Below, in pieces: positions 11,376 through 19,161 of a stretch of 64,000 bases of DNA. The position numbers and the translations under genes are program-made. This DNA comes from Sphingomonas canadensis (GTDB taxonomy: Bacteria > Pseudomonadota > Alphaproteobacteria > Sphingomonadales > Sphingomonadaceae): the NCBI RefSeq assembly GCF_026013525.1, contig NZ_JAPDRA010000004.1:288412-352411 (forward strand), written 5' to 3'. The number at the start of each line of letters is the position of its first letter. The stretch's first letter is position 1. The notes beneath the pieces were generated by a model. The model had not been told where the DNA came from and ran no database searches. It saw only the letters and a list, made by a program, of their open reading frames with translations.

Positions 11376-11978
11376 TCAGGCCGGGTCCATCGCCTTCAGG
11401 TAGATCGAGTTGCGCGGCGCGGCGAACAGGCGGCGCACCATCGGCTCAAAGAATGCCAGCGGCGCCGTGTCATAGGCCGGATCGAACGCCGCCTGATCGT
11501 AGAGGCGGCAGAATTCCTCGCATCCCTCGAAATTCGGATGGCCGCGGAAATTCTCGCGCAGATCGCGGTCCATCCCCAGGAAATGGAAGAAATAATAGCC
11601 CTGGAAGATGCCGTGGTGCTGCGCGATCCAGTGGAGATCCTCGCCCACGAAGGGCTTCAGGATCGCCGCGGCGATATCCGGATGGTTATAGGTGCCCAGC
11701 GTGTCGCCGATGTCGTGGAGCAGCGCCATCACCACATAGTCCTCGCCGCGCCCGTCGCGGTGCGCGCGGGTGGCGGTCTGCAGCGAATGCTGGAGCCGGT
11801 CGACCGGGAAGCCGCCGAAATCGCCGTCGAGCAGCTTGAGGTGGGTCAGCACGCGATCGGCCAGCCCGCCCGCGAAGCCACGGAAATCGGCGCCGATGAT
11901 CGCCCAGTCGCCTGCCGTGCCCTCGGTCATCGCGGTGAAGGCCGCGCGTTCGTGCCCTTCGTCCATCCTCGCCTCCAT
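11376..11978 (-). CDS. HD-domain metal-dependent protein (phosphohydrolase or PhnZ-like oxygenase)
   Basis: A 200-residue soluble protein with the HD signature. LQHSLQTATRA supplies the first histidine, ALLHDIGD the His-Asp pair, then NHPDIAAAIL and QHHGIFQGYY give two further histidine clusters. The extra HHG motif and overall spacing resemble the small HD proteins that include the diiron oxygenase PhnZ as well as phosphohydrolases, so both a redox and a hydrolytic role are possible. A second ATG four codons later (MDEGHERAA) could be the true start. It converges on the receptor gene, separated by the terminator. Confidence 0.75.
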   Translation of the reverse strand: MEARMDEGHERAAFTAMTEGTAGDWAIIGADFRGFAGGLADRVLTHLKLLDGDFGGFPVDRLQHSLQTATRAHRDGRGEDYVVMALLHDIGDTLGTYNHPDIAAAILKPFVGEDLHWIAQHHGIFQGYYFFHFLGMDRDLRENFRGHPNFEGCEEFCRLYDQAAFDPAYDTAPLAFFEPMVRRLFAAPRNSIYLKAMDPA

Positions 11979-12157
11979 GCCTGGCCCGGCCGTGCGCCGC
12001 CGGTGCCGTCTGGCGTCAGCCTATCATGGATGCGCCCGGCGGCGCTCCACGATTCTGGCGGCCGCCGGCGCGGGCCGCGCCGCATGGGGCGGCATGGGAC
12101 AGTATCCGTTACCGCCGGGCTTTGCGGCGGGCGTGCCGGGATGTTAGGAGCATCGGC

Positions 12158-13300
12158 GTGGCAAACGCGCCTGCTCCTCAATCGCTTGCGTCCGGGTCGC
12201 TGCTCGTGCGCTCGGCGGCGATCTCCCGCCCTTTCTTCGAAGACAAGAGCCGCGCCTTCTGGATGCTCCAGGCGGTGGGATGGAGCGGCTATTTCCTGCT
12301 GAGGACGGTTTCGGGCGTATCGAACCGCTTTCCGCTGGAAGGCATCCTGGCCGTGCTGATCGAAACGATCGTCGGCTATTGCCTCACGCTGCTGTTGTCG
12401 ACGCTCTACGGCTATTACCGGCGGCTGCCGCGGATCAGCGGCGCGCTGCTGACTGTCGCCACGCTGGCGCTGTTCACGATCATCTATGCGATCCTGGATG
12501 CCTTCACCTTCTCGTTCATCAACACCACCGGGCCGGGGATCAACATCCAGCTCGTGCTGGCGGCGCTGTTCCTTAGCTGCACGGTGCTGGCGGGCTGGTC
12601 CGCGCTCTATTTCGGCATCAACTTCTACCTGATCGTCGAGGAGCAGATCGATCAGATGAAGGCGCTGGAAAACCAGGCCTCCTCCGCCCAGCTCGCGATG
12701 CTGCGCTATCAGCTCAACCCGCATTTTTTGTTCAATACGTTGAATTCCATATCGACTTTGGTGCTGCTGAAGCAGACGGAGCGGGCGAATGTGATGCTTT
12801 CGCGGCTGTCGTCGTTCCTGCGCTACACGCTGGCCAACGAGCCGACCGCGCACGTCACGCTGGCGCAGGAGGCGGAGACGCTGAAGCTGTATCTGGAAAT
12901 CGAGAAGATGCGCTTCGACGAACGGCTGCGCACCCATTTCGAGATCGACCCGCGCGTCGCCAAGGCGCGGCTGCCGTCGCTGCTGCTGCAGCCATTGGTC
13001 GAAAACGCCATCAAATATGCCGTCACCCCGCAGGAGGAGGGGGCCGATATCACCGTTTCCGCTCGGCTCATCGGAGAACGGGTTCTGATCGCCGTATCCG
13101 ACACCGGGCCGGGTTTGACCGACGCAAAATCGCGTCCATCCCTTTCAACCGGCGTGGGGCTCGCCAATATCAGGGAGCGGCTGGCGCAGGCTTACGGGCC
13201 TGACCATCGTTTCGAGACAAAATCGAACCCGGGGACCGGGTTCGGCGTTGAGATCGAGATACCGTTCCAGATCGAGGAACCGAACCGAGAGGCCGCATGA
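12158..13300 (+). CDS. LytS-type sensor histidine kinase (His_kinase/HATPase_c)
   Basis: A 380-residue membrane kinase. The GTG start at 12158 is preferred because TAGGAG lies 7 bases upstream; an ATG further 5' would add 44 residues of arginine-rich, non-conserved sequence. Four or five membrane helices span residues ~35-160. The phospho-acceptor region LRYQLNPHFLFNTLNS is near residue 189, followed by an ATP-binding domain with LVENAIKYA (N box), SDTGPGL (G1) and GVGLANIRERL (G2). This is the LytS/YehU class that pairs with LytTR regulators; its stop overlaps the next start by four bases (ATGA), indicating coupled translation. Confidence 0.92.
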   Translation: MANAPAPQSLASGSLLVRSAAISRPFFEDKSRAFWMLQAVGWSGYFLLRTVSGVSNRFPLEGILAVLIETIVGYCLTLLLSTLYGYYRRLPRISGALLTVATLALFTIIYAILDAFTFSFINTTGPGINIQLVLAALFLSCTVLAGWSALYFGINFYLIVEEQIDQMKALENQASSAQLAMLRYQLNPHFLFNTLNSISTLVLLKQTERANVMLSRLSSFLRYTLANEPTAHVTLAQEAETLKLYLEIEKMRFDERLRTHFEIDPRVAKARLPSLLLQPLVENAIKYAVTPQEEGADITVSARLIGERVLIAVSDTGPGLTDAKSRPSLSTGVGLANIRERLAQAYGPDHRFETKSNPGTGFGVEIEIPFQIEEPNREAA

Positions 13301-14106
13301 CCATTCGTACCATCCTAGTCGACGACGAACCGCTGGCGATCCAGGGGCTGGAGCTCCGCCTGGAGAGCCATGAGGACGTCGAGATCGTCGACAAATGCTC
13401 CAACGGCCGCGAGGCCATCCGCAGCATCAAGACCCACAAGCCCGACCTGGTGTTCCTCGACATCCAGATGCCGGGGTTCGACGGCTTTTCGGTCGTCCAG
13501 GGGCTGATGGAGGTGGAGCCGCCGCTGTTCGTCTTCGTCACCGCCTATAGCGATCACGCGATCCGCGCGTTCGAGGCGCAGGCGGTGGATTACCTGCTCA
13601 AGCCCGTCGAGGAAGCGCGGCTGGCCGACACGCTGGACCGCGTGCGCCGCCGCATCGCCGAAAAGCGCGGCGTGGAAGAGGTGGAGAAGCTGAAGGAGGT
13701 GCTGACCGAGGTCGCGCCCGAAGCGGTCGAGGAGCTGGCATCCTCGAACGAGGCCGGCGGCGAGATGGCCGCCAACCGCTTCGAAAAGCTGATCAACATC
13801 AAGGATCGCGGCCAGATCTTCCGCGTGGACGTCGACACGATCGAACGGATCGACGCGGCCGGCGATTACATGTGCATCTATACCGGCGACAACACGTTGA
13901 TCCTGCGCGAGACGATGAAGGACCTGGAGAAGCGGCTGGACCCCCGCCGGTTCCAGCGCGTCCACCGCTCGACCATCGTCAACCTGGACCTGGTGCGCCA
14001 GGTGAAGCCGCACACCAACGGCGAATGCTTCCTGGTGCTCGATTCGGGCGCACAGGTGAAGGTGAGCCGTTCGTATCGCGACGTGGTGGCGCGGTTCGTT
14101 CACTGA
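13297..14106 (+). CDS. LytTR-family response regulator
   Basis: A 269-residue regulator. The receiver domain has the acidic pair at residues 9-10, phospho-acceptor D55 (LVFLDIQMPG), T82 and K102 (LLKPVEE). A Glu-rich linker (residues ~120-160) leads to a C-terminal LytTR DNA-binding domain (IERIDAAGDYMCIYTGDN, then RRFQRVHRSTIVNLDLVRQV). LytTR proteins bind short direct repeats and control envelope and secreted functions. It is translationally coupled to the upstream kinase. The targets are not evident; the adjacent Oar-like receptor is one possibility. Confidence 0.93.
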   Translation: MTIRTILVDDEPLAIQGLELRLESHEDVEIVDKCSNGREAIRSIKTHKPDLVFLDIQMPGFDGFSVVQGLMEVEPPLFVFVTAYSDHAIRAFEAQAVDYLLKPVEEARLADTLDRVRRRIAEKRGVEEVEKLKEVLTEVAPEAVEELASSNEAGGEMAANRFEKLINIKDRGQIFRVDVDTIERIDAAGDYMCIYTGDNTLILRETMKDLEKRLDPRRFQRVHRSTIVNLDLVRQVKPHTNGECFLVLDSGAQVKVSRSYRDVVARFVH

Positions 14107-14222
14107 TCGCGCCGCGGCGGCGGCCGCGGGGGAGCATCCGAACACGACGAGCCGAGCGCGGCTTTGCTTGACCCGCGCGGAACAAAGCGGCAACTCCAAG
14201 CTCCCGAAAAGGAGCAGCAACA

Positions 14223-14987
14223 ATGTCCGCCGCTTTCGAAAGCTTTGCTGCACTGCACGTCCCCGGAGAGCCGGTGGTGCTGTTCAACGTGTGGGACGCG
14301 GGATCGGCCCAGGCGGTGGCACGCGCGGGCGCCAGGGCGGTTGCGACCGGCAGCGCATCGGTGGCCGGCGCGCACGGCTATCAGGACGCCGAGGCGCTGC
14401 CGTTGTCGCTGGCGCTGGCCAATGCCGCGCGGGTGGTGGAGGCGGTGGACCTGCCCGTCACCATCGATTTCGAGGGCGCCTATTCCCCCGATCCCGCCAT
14501 CGCCGCGGAGAATGTCGCGCGGCTGGCGGCGACCGGCGCGATCGGATGCAACCTGGAGGATCAGGTGATCGCATCGCACGCAACCCGGCGCGAGCTGCAC
14601 AGCACCAGCGACCAGGCGAAGCGAATCGCGGCGATCCGCGCGGCAGCCGGCCCGGCCTTCTTCCTGAACGCGCGTACCGACATCTTCCTGATCGCCAAGC
14701 CCGAAAGCCATGACGAGGCCAAGGCGAACCATGCGATCGAGCGCGGGCTGGCCTATGCCGCGGCGGGCGCCAGCGGTTTCTTCGTCCCCGGGCTGGCCGA
14801 CCTGCGGCTGCTGGCGCGGATCTGTAAGGCGGTGCCACTGCCGGTGAACTATATGGCGTTCCCCGGCGGGCCTTCCGCCGCCGATGTGGCATCGGCAGGC
14901 GTGGCGCGGATCAGCCACGGCCCCTTCCCCTGGAAGCTGGCGCTCAAGGCGTTCGAGGATGCCGCGCGGGAGGCGCTGGCGGGCTGA
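14223..14987 (+). CDS. Isocitrate lyase/PEP mutase superfamily enzyme
   Basis: A 254-residue soluble alpha/beta-barrel enzyme. Family marks: LFNVWDAGSAQAVARAGARA near the N terminus, the metal and substrate-binding FEGAY (position of the usual D-x-D/E-G-Y), NLEDQ near residue 115, and NARTD near 148. The family cleaves or rearranges C-C and C-P bonds of 2-hydroxy or 2-oxo acids (isocitrate, methylisocitrate, oxaloacetate, phosphonates). The catalytic KKCGH motif of true isocitrate lyases is absent, so this is a generic PEP-mutase-like carboligase or lyase. A strong AAAAGGAG site precedes the ATG. Confidence 0.82.
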   Translation: MSAAFESFAALHVPGEPVVLFNVWDAGSAQAVARAGARAVATGSASVAGAHGYQDAEALPLSLALANAARVVEAVDLPVTIDFEGAYSPDPAIAAENVARLAATGAIGCNLEDQVIASHATRRELHSTSDQAKRIAAIRAAAGPAFFLNARTDIFLIAKPESHDEAKANHAIERGLAYAAAGASGFFVPGLADLRLLARICKAVPLPVNYMAFPGGPSAADVASAGVARISHGPFPWKLALKAFEDAAREALAG

Positions 14988-15008
14988 ACCCGTGCGGCGG
15001 GCGCCGGG

Positions 15009-15302
15009 TTATTCGGCGCCGCCCTCGGCCGCGGCTTCACCCGGCTCGCCCTCGGCGTCCTTCGCGGGGGCTTCGAACCATGCCTCGACCGGGCCGTTAA
15101 GCTTGATCGTCAGCGGATTGCCCTTGCGATCCATCTTGTTGCCGAGCTGGACCTTTATCCAGCTTTCGGAGACGCAATATTCCTCGACGTCGCGGCGCTG
15201 CACGCCCTTGAAGCGGATGCCGACGCCGCGCATCAGCAGCGGCTCATCGAAGAACGGGCTCTTGGGGTTGACCGAAAGGCGGTCCGGGGGCGTGTCGCTC
15301 AT
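15009..15302 (-). CDS. DUF3297 family protein
   Basis: A 97-residue protein beginning MSDTPPDRLSVNPKSPFFDE, the characteristic DUF3297 opening, followed by GVGIRFKGVQRRDVEEYCVS and DRKGNPLTIKLNGPVEAW. This small domain is common in alphaproteobacteria and has no assigned biochemical role. The C-terminal 20 residues are an acidic, Ala/Glu-rich tail. Upstream in-frame codons were rejected because homologues begin at this methionine and the added sequence is arginine-rich. It converges on the PEP-mutase-family gene. Confidence 0.88.
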   Translation of the reverse strand: MSDTPPDRLSVNPKSPFFDEPLLMRGVGIRFKGVQRRDVEEYCVSESWIKVQLGNKMDRKGNPLTIKLNGPVEAWFEAPAKDAEGEPGEAAAEGGAE

Positions 15303-15458
15303 GGGCCGCGCGTTTGGCAAAAAAGCGCGGCGAACGCCAGCCCCGAAGGCCATGACGGCACCAAGCCGCACGGCGGAGCGCGGGCGAAAGCGACACCCGC
15401 CGTTGCGCATGCGCCGAAACGCCCGCTAGAGCGTCTGGCCAGACGGAGAACGAACGCG

Positions 15459-15857
15459 ATGCGCTACTGGATCCTGCGATCCGAACCGGATGCCTATAGC
15501 TGGAGCGACCTGGAGCGCGACGGCGCCACCGAATGGAACGGCGTGCGCAACTATACCGCGCGCAACTTCCTGAAGGAGATGCAGCCGGGCGACCGCGCGC
15601 TCTTCTATCATTCCAACACGGAGAAGGCCGCCGTGGGAATCATGGAGATCACCCGCGCCTGGCAGCCGGACGGGGACGACGGCAAATGGGCCAGCGTGGC
15701 CGTGAAGCCGGTCGCGCCGCTGGCCCGGCCGGTGACGCTGGCGGAAATCAAGGCCGAGCCGCGGCTGGCCGCGCTGGAAATGCTGCGCCAGAGCCGGCTG
15801 AGCGTGACCCCCGTGCGCGACACGGAATGGGCCGTGCTGATCGCGATGGGGAGCTGA
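15459..15857 (+). CDS. EVE domain-containing protein
   Basis: A 132-residue protein of the EVE/PUA-like fold (human relative THYN1). It starts MRYWILRSEPDAYSWSDLER and has the ligand-pocket motifs WNGVRNYTARNFLKEMQPGD and LFYHSNTEKAAVGIMEITR. EVE domains bind modified bases in DNA or RNA; in bacteria they often sit in restriction or RNA-repair settings, but here the neighbours are housekeeping and NAD-salvage genes. It lies 91 bases upstream of the NMN adenylyltransferase gene on the same strand. Confidence 0.9.
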   Translation: MRYWILRSEPDAYSWSDLERDGATEWNGVRNYTARNFLKEMQPGDRALFYHSNTEKAAVGIMEITRAWQPDGDDGKWASVAVKPVAPLARPVTLAEIKAEPRLAALEMLRQSRLSVTPVRDTEWAVLIAMGS

Positions 15858-15902
15858 TCCGGCCCCTTGCATGGCGCCCGCGGCGGGCGTATCGCGCGGC
15901 CA

Positions 15903-15921
15903 GCCGCGGGGAGTCCGCGGC
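15903..15921. repeat. Hairpin with GGAG loop before the NMN adenylyltransferase gene
   Basis: A 7-bp perfect stem (GCCGCGG / CCGCGGC) encloses the loop GGAGT. It lies 28 bases before the ATG. A sister hairpin with a GAG loop precedes the next gene, and one with loop GGAGGG precedes the DUF3617 gene at 1.2 kb. Confidence 0.4.
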
Positions 15922-15948
15922 GGTACATCGCGATCGAGGGAGCCTCGA

Positions 15949-17013
15949 ATGCAAAGCCATGATTTCGGCGTCTTCGTCGGACGCTTCCAGCCCCTGCACA
16001 TCGGCCATGAGCATGTCATCCGCGAGGCGCTGGGCCGCGCCGGCCGGCTGATCGTGCTGATCGGATCGGCCAATGTGGCGCGCGATCCGCGCAACCCCTT
16101 CACCTATGCCGAGCGCGAGGCGCTGTTCCGCGCATGCTTCCCCGCCGAAATGGCCGAGGGGCGGCTGATCGTCGCGCCGCTGGACGACCACCTCTATTCG
16201 GACACCGCCTGGGTAACCGGTGTGCAGCGCCGCGTGAACGCGATCGTGCTGGCCGCGGGCAACCCCGATGGCCTTGCCGCCAACGGCATCCGCGACTTCC
16301 GCATCGCGCTGGCCGGATATGGCAAGGACGCCACCAGCTATTACCTCAAGCTGTTTCCGGAATGGGAGAATATCCAGCTCGGCAGCGCCTATGGCACGTT
16401 CAGCTCGGCCGATGTGCGCCGGCGCTATTTCCAGCGGATACCGGAGGTGCCGTCCTCCATCCTGTCCGCGCCCGTCGCCGCCTGGCTCGAAGCGTTCAAG
16501 ATGGGGCCGGAATTCGCGGCGCTGCTCGCCGAGGCCGAGTTCCTGGAGGAATATCCGCGCAAATGGGGCCGGGGGCCGTTCGTCACCGCCGATGCGGTGG
16601 TCGTCCAGTCCGGCCATATCCTGCTCGTCGAGCGCGGGCGGCTGCCCGGCAAGGGGCTGCTGGCGCTGCCGGGCGGCTTCGTGAACCCCGATGAGCGCAT
16701 CCGCGACGCCGCCGTGCGCGAGCTGCGCGAGGAGACCGGCATCGCCGACGCCAAGGGGCAGATCCCGCCCGCGATGCTGGCCAGCTTCATCGAGGATTCG
16801 CGCACCCGCGTGTTCGACGCGCCCGGCCGTTCGCTGCGCGGGCGGATCATCACCCACGCCTTCCTGTTCCGCCTGCCCGAGCGGCGGAGCCTGTTCCGGG
16901 TGAAGGGCGGCGACGATGCCGCCCACGCCCGCTGGTATCGCATCGGCGATCTTACCCCGCCGATGCTGTTCGAGGATCACTGGTCGATCATCGAGGCGAT
17001 GGCCGACCTGTGA
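15949..17013 (+). CDS. Bifunctional NMN adenylyltransferase / Nudix hydrolase
   Basis: A 354-residue two-domain enzyme. Residues 1-~180 form an archaeal NadM-type NMN adenylyltransferase (GVFVGRFQPLHIGHEHVI with the HxGH nucleotide-binding motif, and SSADVRRRYF near 160), which makes NAD+ from NMN and ATP. Residues ~200-354 form a Nudix domain with a full box (GGFVNPDE...RELREETGI), which in known fusions hydrolyses ADP-ribose-type compounds. The ATG at 15949 was chosen since the fold starts directly there; an earlier in-frame ATG only adds low-complexity residues. With the next gene it forms a complete nicotinamide-to-NAD+ salvage route. Confidence 0.92.
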   Translation: MQSHDFGVFVGRFQPLHIGHEHVIREALGRAGRLIVLIGSANVARDPRNPFTYAEREALFRACFPAEMAEGRLIVAPLDDHLYSDTAWVTGVQRRVNAIVLAAGNPDGLAANGIRDFRIALAGYGKDATSYYLKLFPEWENIQLGSAYGTFSSADVRRRYFQRIPEVPSSILSAPVAAWLEAFKMGPEFAALLAEAEFLEEYPRKWGRGPFVTADAVVVQSGHILLVERGRLPGKGLLALPGGFVNPDERIRDAAVRELREETGIADAKGQIPPAMLASFIEDSRTRVFDAPGRSLRGRIITHAFLFRLPERRSLFRVKGGDDAAHARWYRIGDLTPPMLFEDHWSIIEAMADL

Positions 17014-17017
17014 GGCC

Positions 17018-17038
17018 GCCGCCGGGGAGCCCGGCGGC
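17018..17038. repeat. Intercistronic hairpin before the nicotinamide phosphoribosyltransferase gene
   Basis: A perfect 9-bp stem (GCCGCCGGG / CCCGGCGGC) closes a GAG triloop in the 53-base gap between the two NAD-salvage genes. It may tune the ratio of the two proteins or act as an attenuator. Its resemblance to the hairpin ahead of the upstream gene is the reason for listing it. Confidence 0.45.
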
Positions 17039-17066
17039 ACCGTCCAACCGTGAGGAGCTCACGATC

Positions 17067-18455
17067 ATGACCAACTTCATCCTGGCGACCGACAGCTACA
17101 AGCAGAGCCATTTCCTGCAATATCCGCCCGAGGCGCGCGCGATCAGCGCCTATGTGGAGGCGCGGCCCAATCCGTTCAGCGACCGGCTGATCTTCTTCGG
17201 GCTGCAGCCCTATCTGATCGGCATGCTGGGCACGCCCGTGACCGCCGCCGATGTGGACGAGGCGGAGGCGGTGTGCGCCGCGCATGGCGAACCGTTCAAC
17301 CGCGCCGGATGGGACGCGATCGTGACGCGCCACGGCGGCATGCTGCCACTCGAAATCCGCGCGCTGCCCGAAGGGACCGTGGCGCCCGCCGGCGTGCCGC
17401 TGGTGGAGGTGGTGAACACCGATCCGGCGATGCCGTGGCTCACCACCTTCGTGGAAACGGCGCTGCTCCGCGCGGTCTGGTATCCCACCACCGTGGCGAC
17501 GCTGAGCGCCCGGTGCCGCGCGATCATCCGCGCGGGGCTGGAACGCACCAGCGACGATCCGGAGGGGCAGCTTCCCTTCAAGCTCCACGATTTCGGCGCG
17601 CGCGGCGTTTCCAGCGGCGAGAGCGCCGGGCTGGGCGGGATGGCGCACCTCGTCTGCTTCCAGGGCACCGACACGATGGAAGCGCTGGCCGCCGCGCGCC
17701 GCTGGTACGGGGCGGAGATGGCGGGCTTCTCGATCCCCGCGGCCGAGCACAGCACGATGACGAGCTGGGGCCGCGCGCGCGAAACCGCCGCCTATGCCAA
17801 TATGCTCGACCGGTTCGACGGGCCGGGGAAGATCGTGGCGGTCGTCTCCGACAGCTATGACCTGGACCATGCGGTGAGCGGCATCTGGGGCGAGGCGCTG
17901 CGCGAAAAGGTGCTGACGCGCCAGGGCGTGCTGGTGGTGCGGCCCGACAGCGGCGATCCGGTGGAGACGCCCGCCCGCACCGTGGAGGCGCTGTGGGCGC
18001 GCTTCGGCGGCAGCGTGAACGCCAAGGGCTTTCGCGTGCTCGATCCCCACGTCCGCGTGATCCAGGGCGACGGGATGAACCTGGACAGCATCGCGCGGCT
18101 GATCGACCGGCTGATCGGGAAGGGCTTCGCGATCGACAACATCGCGTTCGGCATGGGCGGCGGGCTGCTCCAGTCCACCACGCGCGATACGCTGCGCTTC
18201 GCGATGAAGGCCGATGCGATGCAGGACGATGCGGGCATCTGGCACGACGTCAGCAAATCCCCCGCCACCGATCCGGGCAAGGGCAGCAAGGCCGGGCGCC
18301 AGGCGGTGGTGCGCGGCGCGGACGGCCGGCTGGAGGCGCGGCGGCTGGACGCCTGTGCGCCGGGCGAGGACCTGATGACGCCGGTGTGGCGCAACGGCGA
18401 GCTGCTGGTGCGCCATGACTTCGAAGCGGTGCGCGCGCGCGCGGCGCTGTGGTGA
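17067..18455 (+). CDS. Nicotinamide phosphoribosyltransferase (NAMPT/NadV-like)
   Basis: A 462-residue enzyme that joins nicotinamide and PRPP to form NMN. NAMPT-type motifs run in order: FILATDSYKQSHFLQYP, FKLHDFGARGVSSGESAG, LVCFQGTDTMEAL, PAAEHSTMTSWGRA (catalytic histidine), VSDSYDLDHAVSGIWGE, RPDSGDP, IQGDGMN and FGMGGGLLQ. The match is to NAMPT rather than the shorter nicotinate enzyme PncB. The ATG has GAGGAG ten bases upstream; a 19-residue upstream extension overlapping the previous stop was rejected. With the preceding NMN adenylyltransferase it bypasses nicotinamide deamidation. Confidence 0.93.
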   Translation: MTNFILATDSYKQSHFLQYPPEARAISAYVEARPNPFSDRLIFFGLQPYLIGMLGTPVTAADVDEAEAVCAAHGEPFNRAGWDAIVTRHGGMLPLEIRALPEGTVAPAGVPLVEVVNTDPAMPWLTTFVETALLRAVWYPTTVATLSARCRAIIRAGLERTSDDPEGQLPFKLHDFGARGVSSGESAGLGGMAHLVCFQGTDTMEALAAARRWYGAEMAGFSIPAAEHSTMTSWGRARETAAYANMLDRFDGPGKIVAVVSDSYDLDHAVSGIWGEALREKVLTRQGVLVVRPDSGDPVETPARTVEALWARFGGSVNAKGFRVLDPHVRVIQGDGMNLDSIARLIDRLIGKGFAIDNIAFGMGGGLLQSTTRDTLRFAMKADAMQDDAGIWHDVSKSPATDPGKGSKAGRQAVVRGADGRLEARRLDACAPGEDLMTPVWRNGELLVRHDFEAVRARAALW

Positions 18456-18460
18456 AGCGG

Positions 18461-18499
18461 CGCGGCTCCCCGGTGCCACGGGCGCGCCGGGGAGCCGCG
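18461..18499. terminator. Bidirectional hairpin between convergent genes
   Basis: A perfect 13-bp stem (CGCGGCTCCCCGG pairing with its complement) and a 13-nt loop sit between the stop of the nicotinamide phosphoribosyltransferase gene and the end of a minus-strand gene. There is no good T-run on either side, so termination is likely but not certain. Confidence 0.55.
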
Positions 18500-18537
18500 T
18501 GCCGCGCCTTCCCCTTCCGCGTGTCTCAGGCCGCCCC

Positions 18538-19083
18538 TCAGGGCGCCGGGGTCTTGGCGGGTTCGGGCGCCGGATCGTCGAGCAGGATCGGGATCCGCTT
18601 GGACTTGTCGGGCTTTTTCTTGAACAGCCGCTTCACCCCGCCCACCGCATCCCGGGCCAGCAGCAGCGGATCGGTCGCCTCCCCCGGCTCCTCGCAGCAA
18701 CTGTCGCCGTCGACCAGCTTGCCCAGCGCGCGCGCCAAGAAGGTGCCGCCGCCGAAGATGTTGATGCCGGTCGTGCATCCTTCCGATCGCGTGGCGCAGG
18801 GCGCGCTCGTCATAGCCAGCGCGCCGCTGCCCGAGGCATTGGGGTTGCCCGGCATCGGCCGGTCGGGCGGCCCGCGCTCGCCGGGAAGCGGCAGGCGCTG
18901 CGAGGATTCCACCGTGCCGCACACCACGATCTGCTCGCCGCGCCGCCGCGCCTCCTCACAGGGATCGGGGATCAGGATAGACCACCGCTGCGTCCCGTCC
19001 GCCGCCGTATCCGGCCTGCCGACGCTGGCGGCGGGCGGCGCCTCCTGAACCCCGGCGAACAGCATCAGCGCGGCGACGAACAT
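18538..19083 (-). CDS. Secreted protein of unknown function
   Basis: A 181-residue protein starting MFVAALMLFAGVQEAPPAAS with a probable short signal peptide. The mature part holds six cysteines (DPCEEARRR, VVCGT, APCATRSEGCTT, SCCEE), a proline-rich stretch and a basic C-terminal segment (KRLFKKKPDKSKR). A longer start 15 codons upstream is possible. The CEEARRRGEQIVVCG-like region is a pattern I associate with small sphingomonad secreted proteins of unknown role. It follows typA on the same strand after 78 bases. Confidence 0.65.
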   Translation of the reverse strand: MFVAALMLFAGVQEAPPAASVGRPDTAADGTQRWSILIPDPCEEARRRGEQIVVCGTVESSQRLPLPGERGPPDRPMPGNPNASGSGALAMTSAPCATRSEGCTTGINIFGGGTFLARALGKLVDGDSCCEEPGEATDPLLLARDAVGGVKRLFKKKPDKSKRIPILLDDPAPEPAKTPAP

Positions 19084-19161
19084 GGTGCTTCCTAAGAATG
19101 ATCCGGGAGCATCACCGCACGGAAACATGGCCGCATGGAGGCCGGAAGCGCCCGATCGGGA

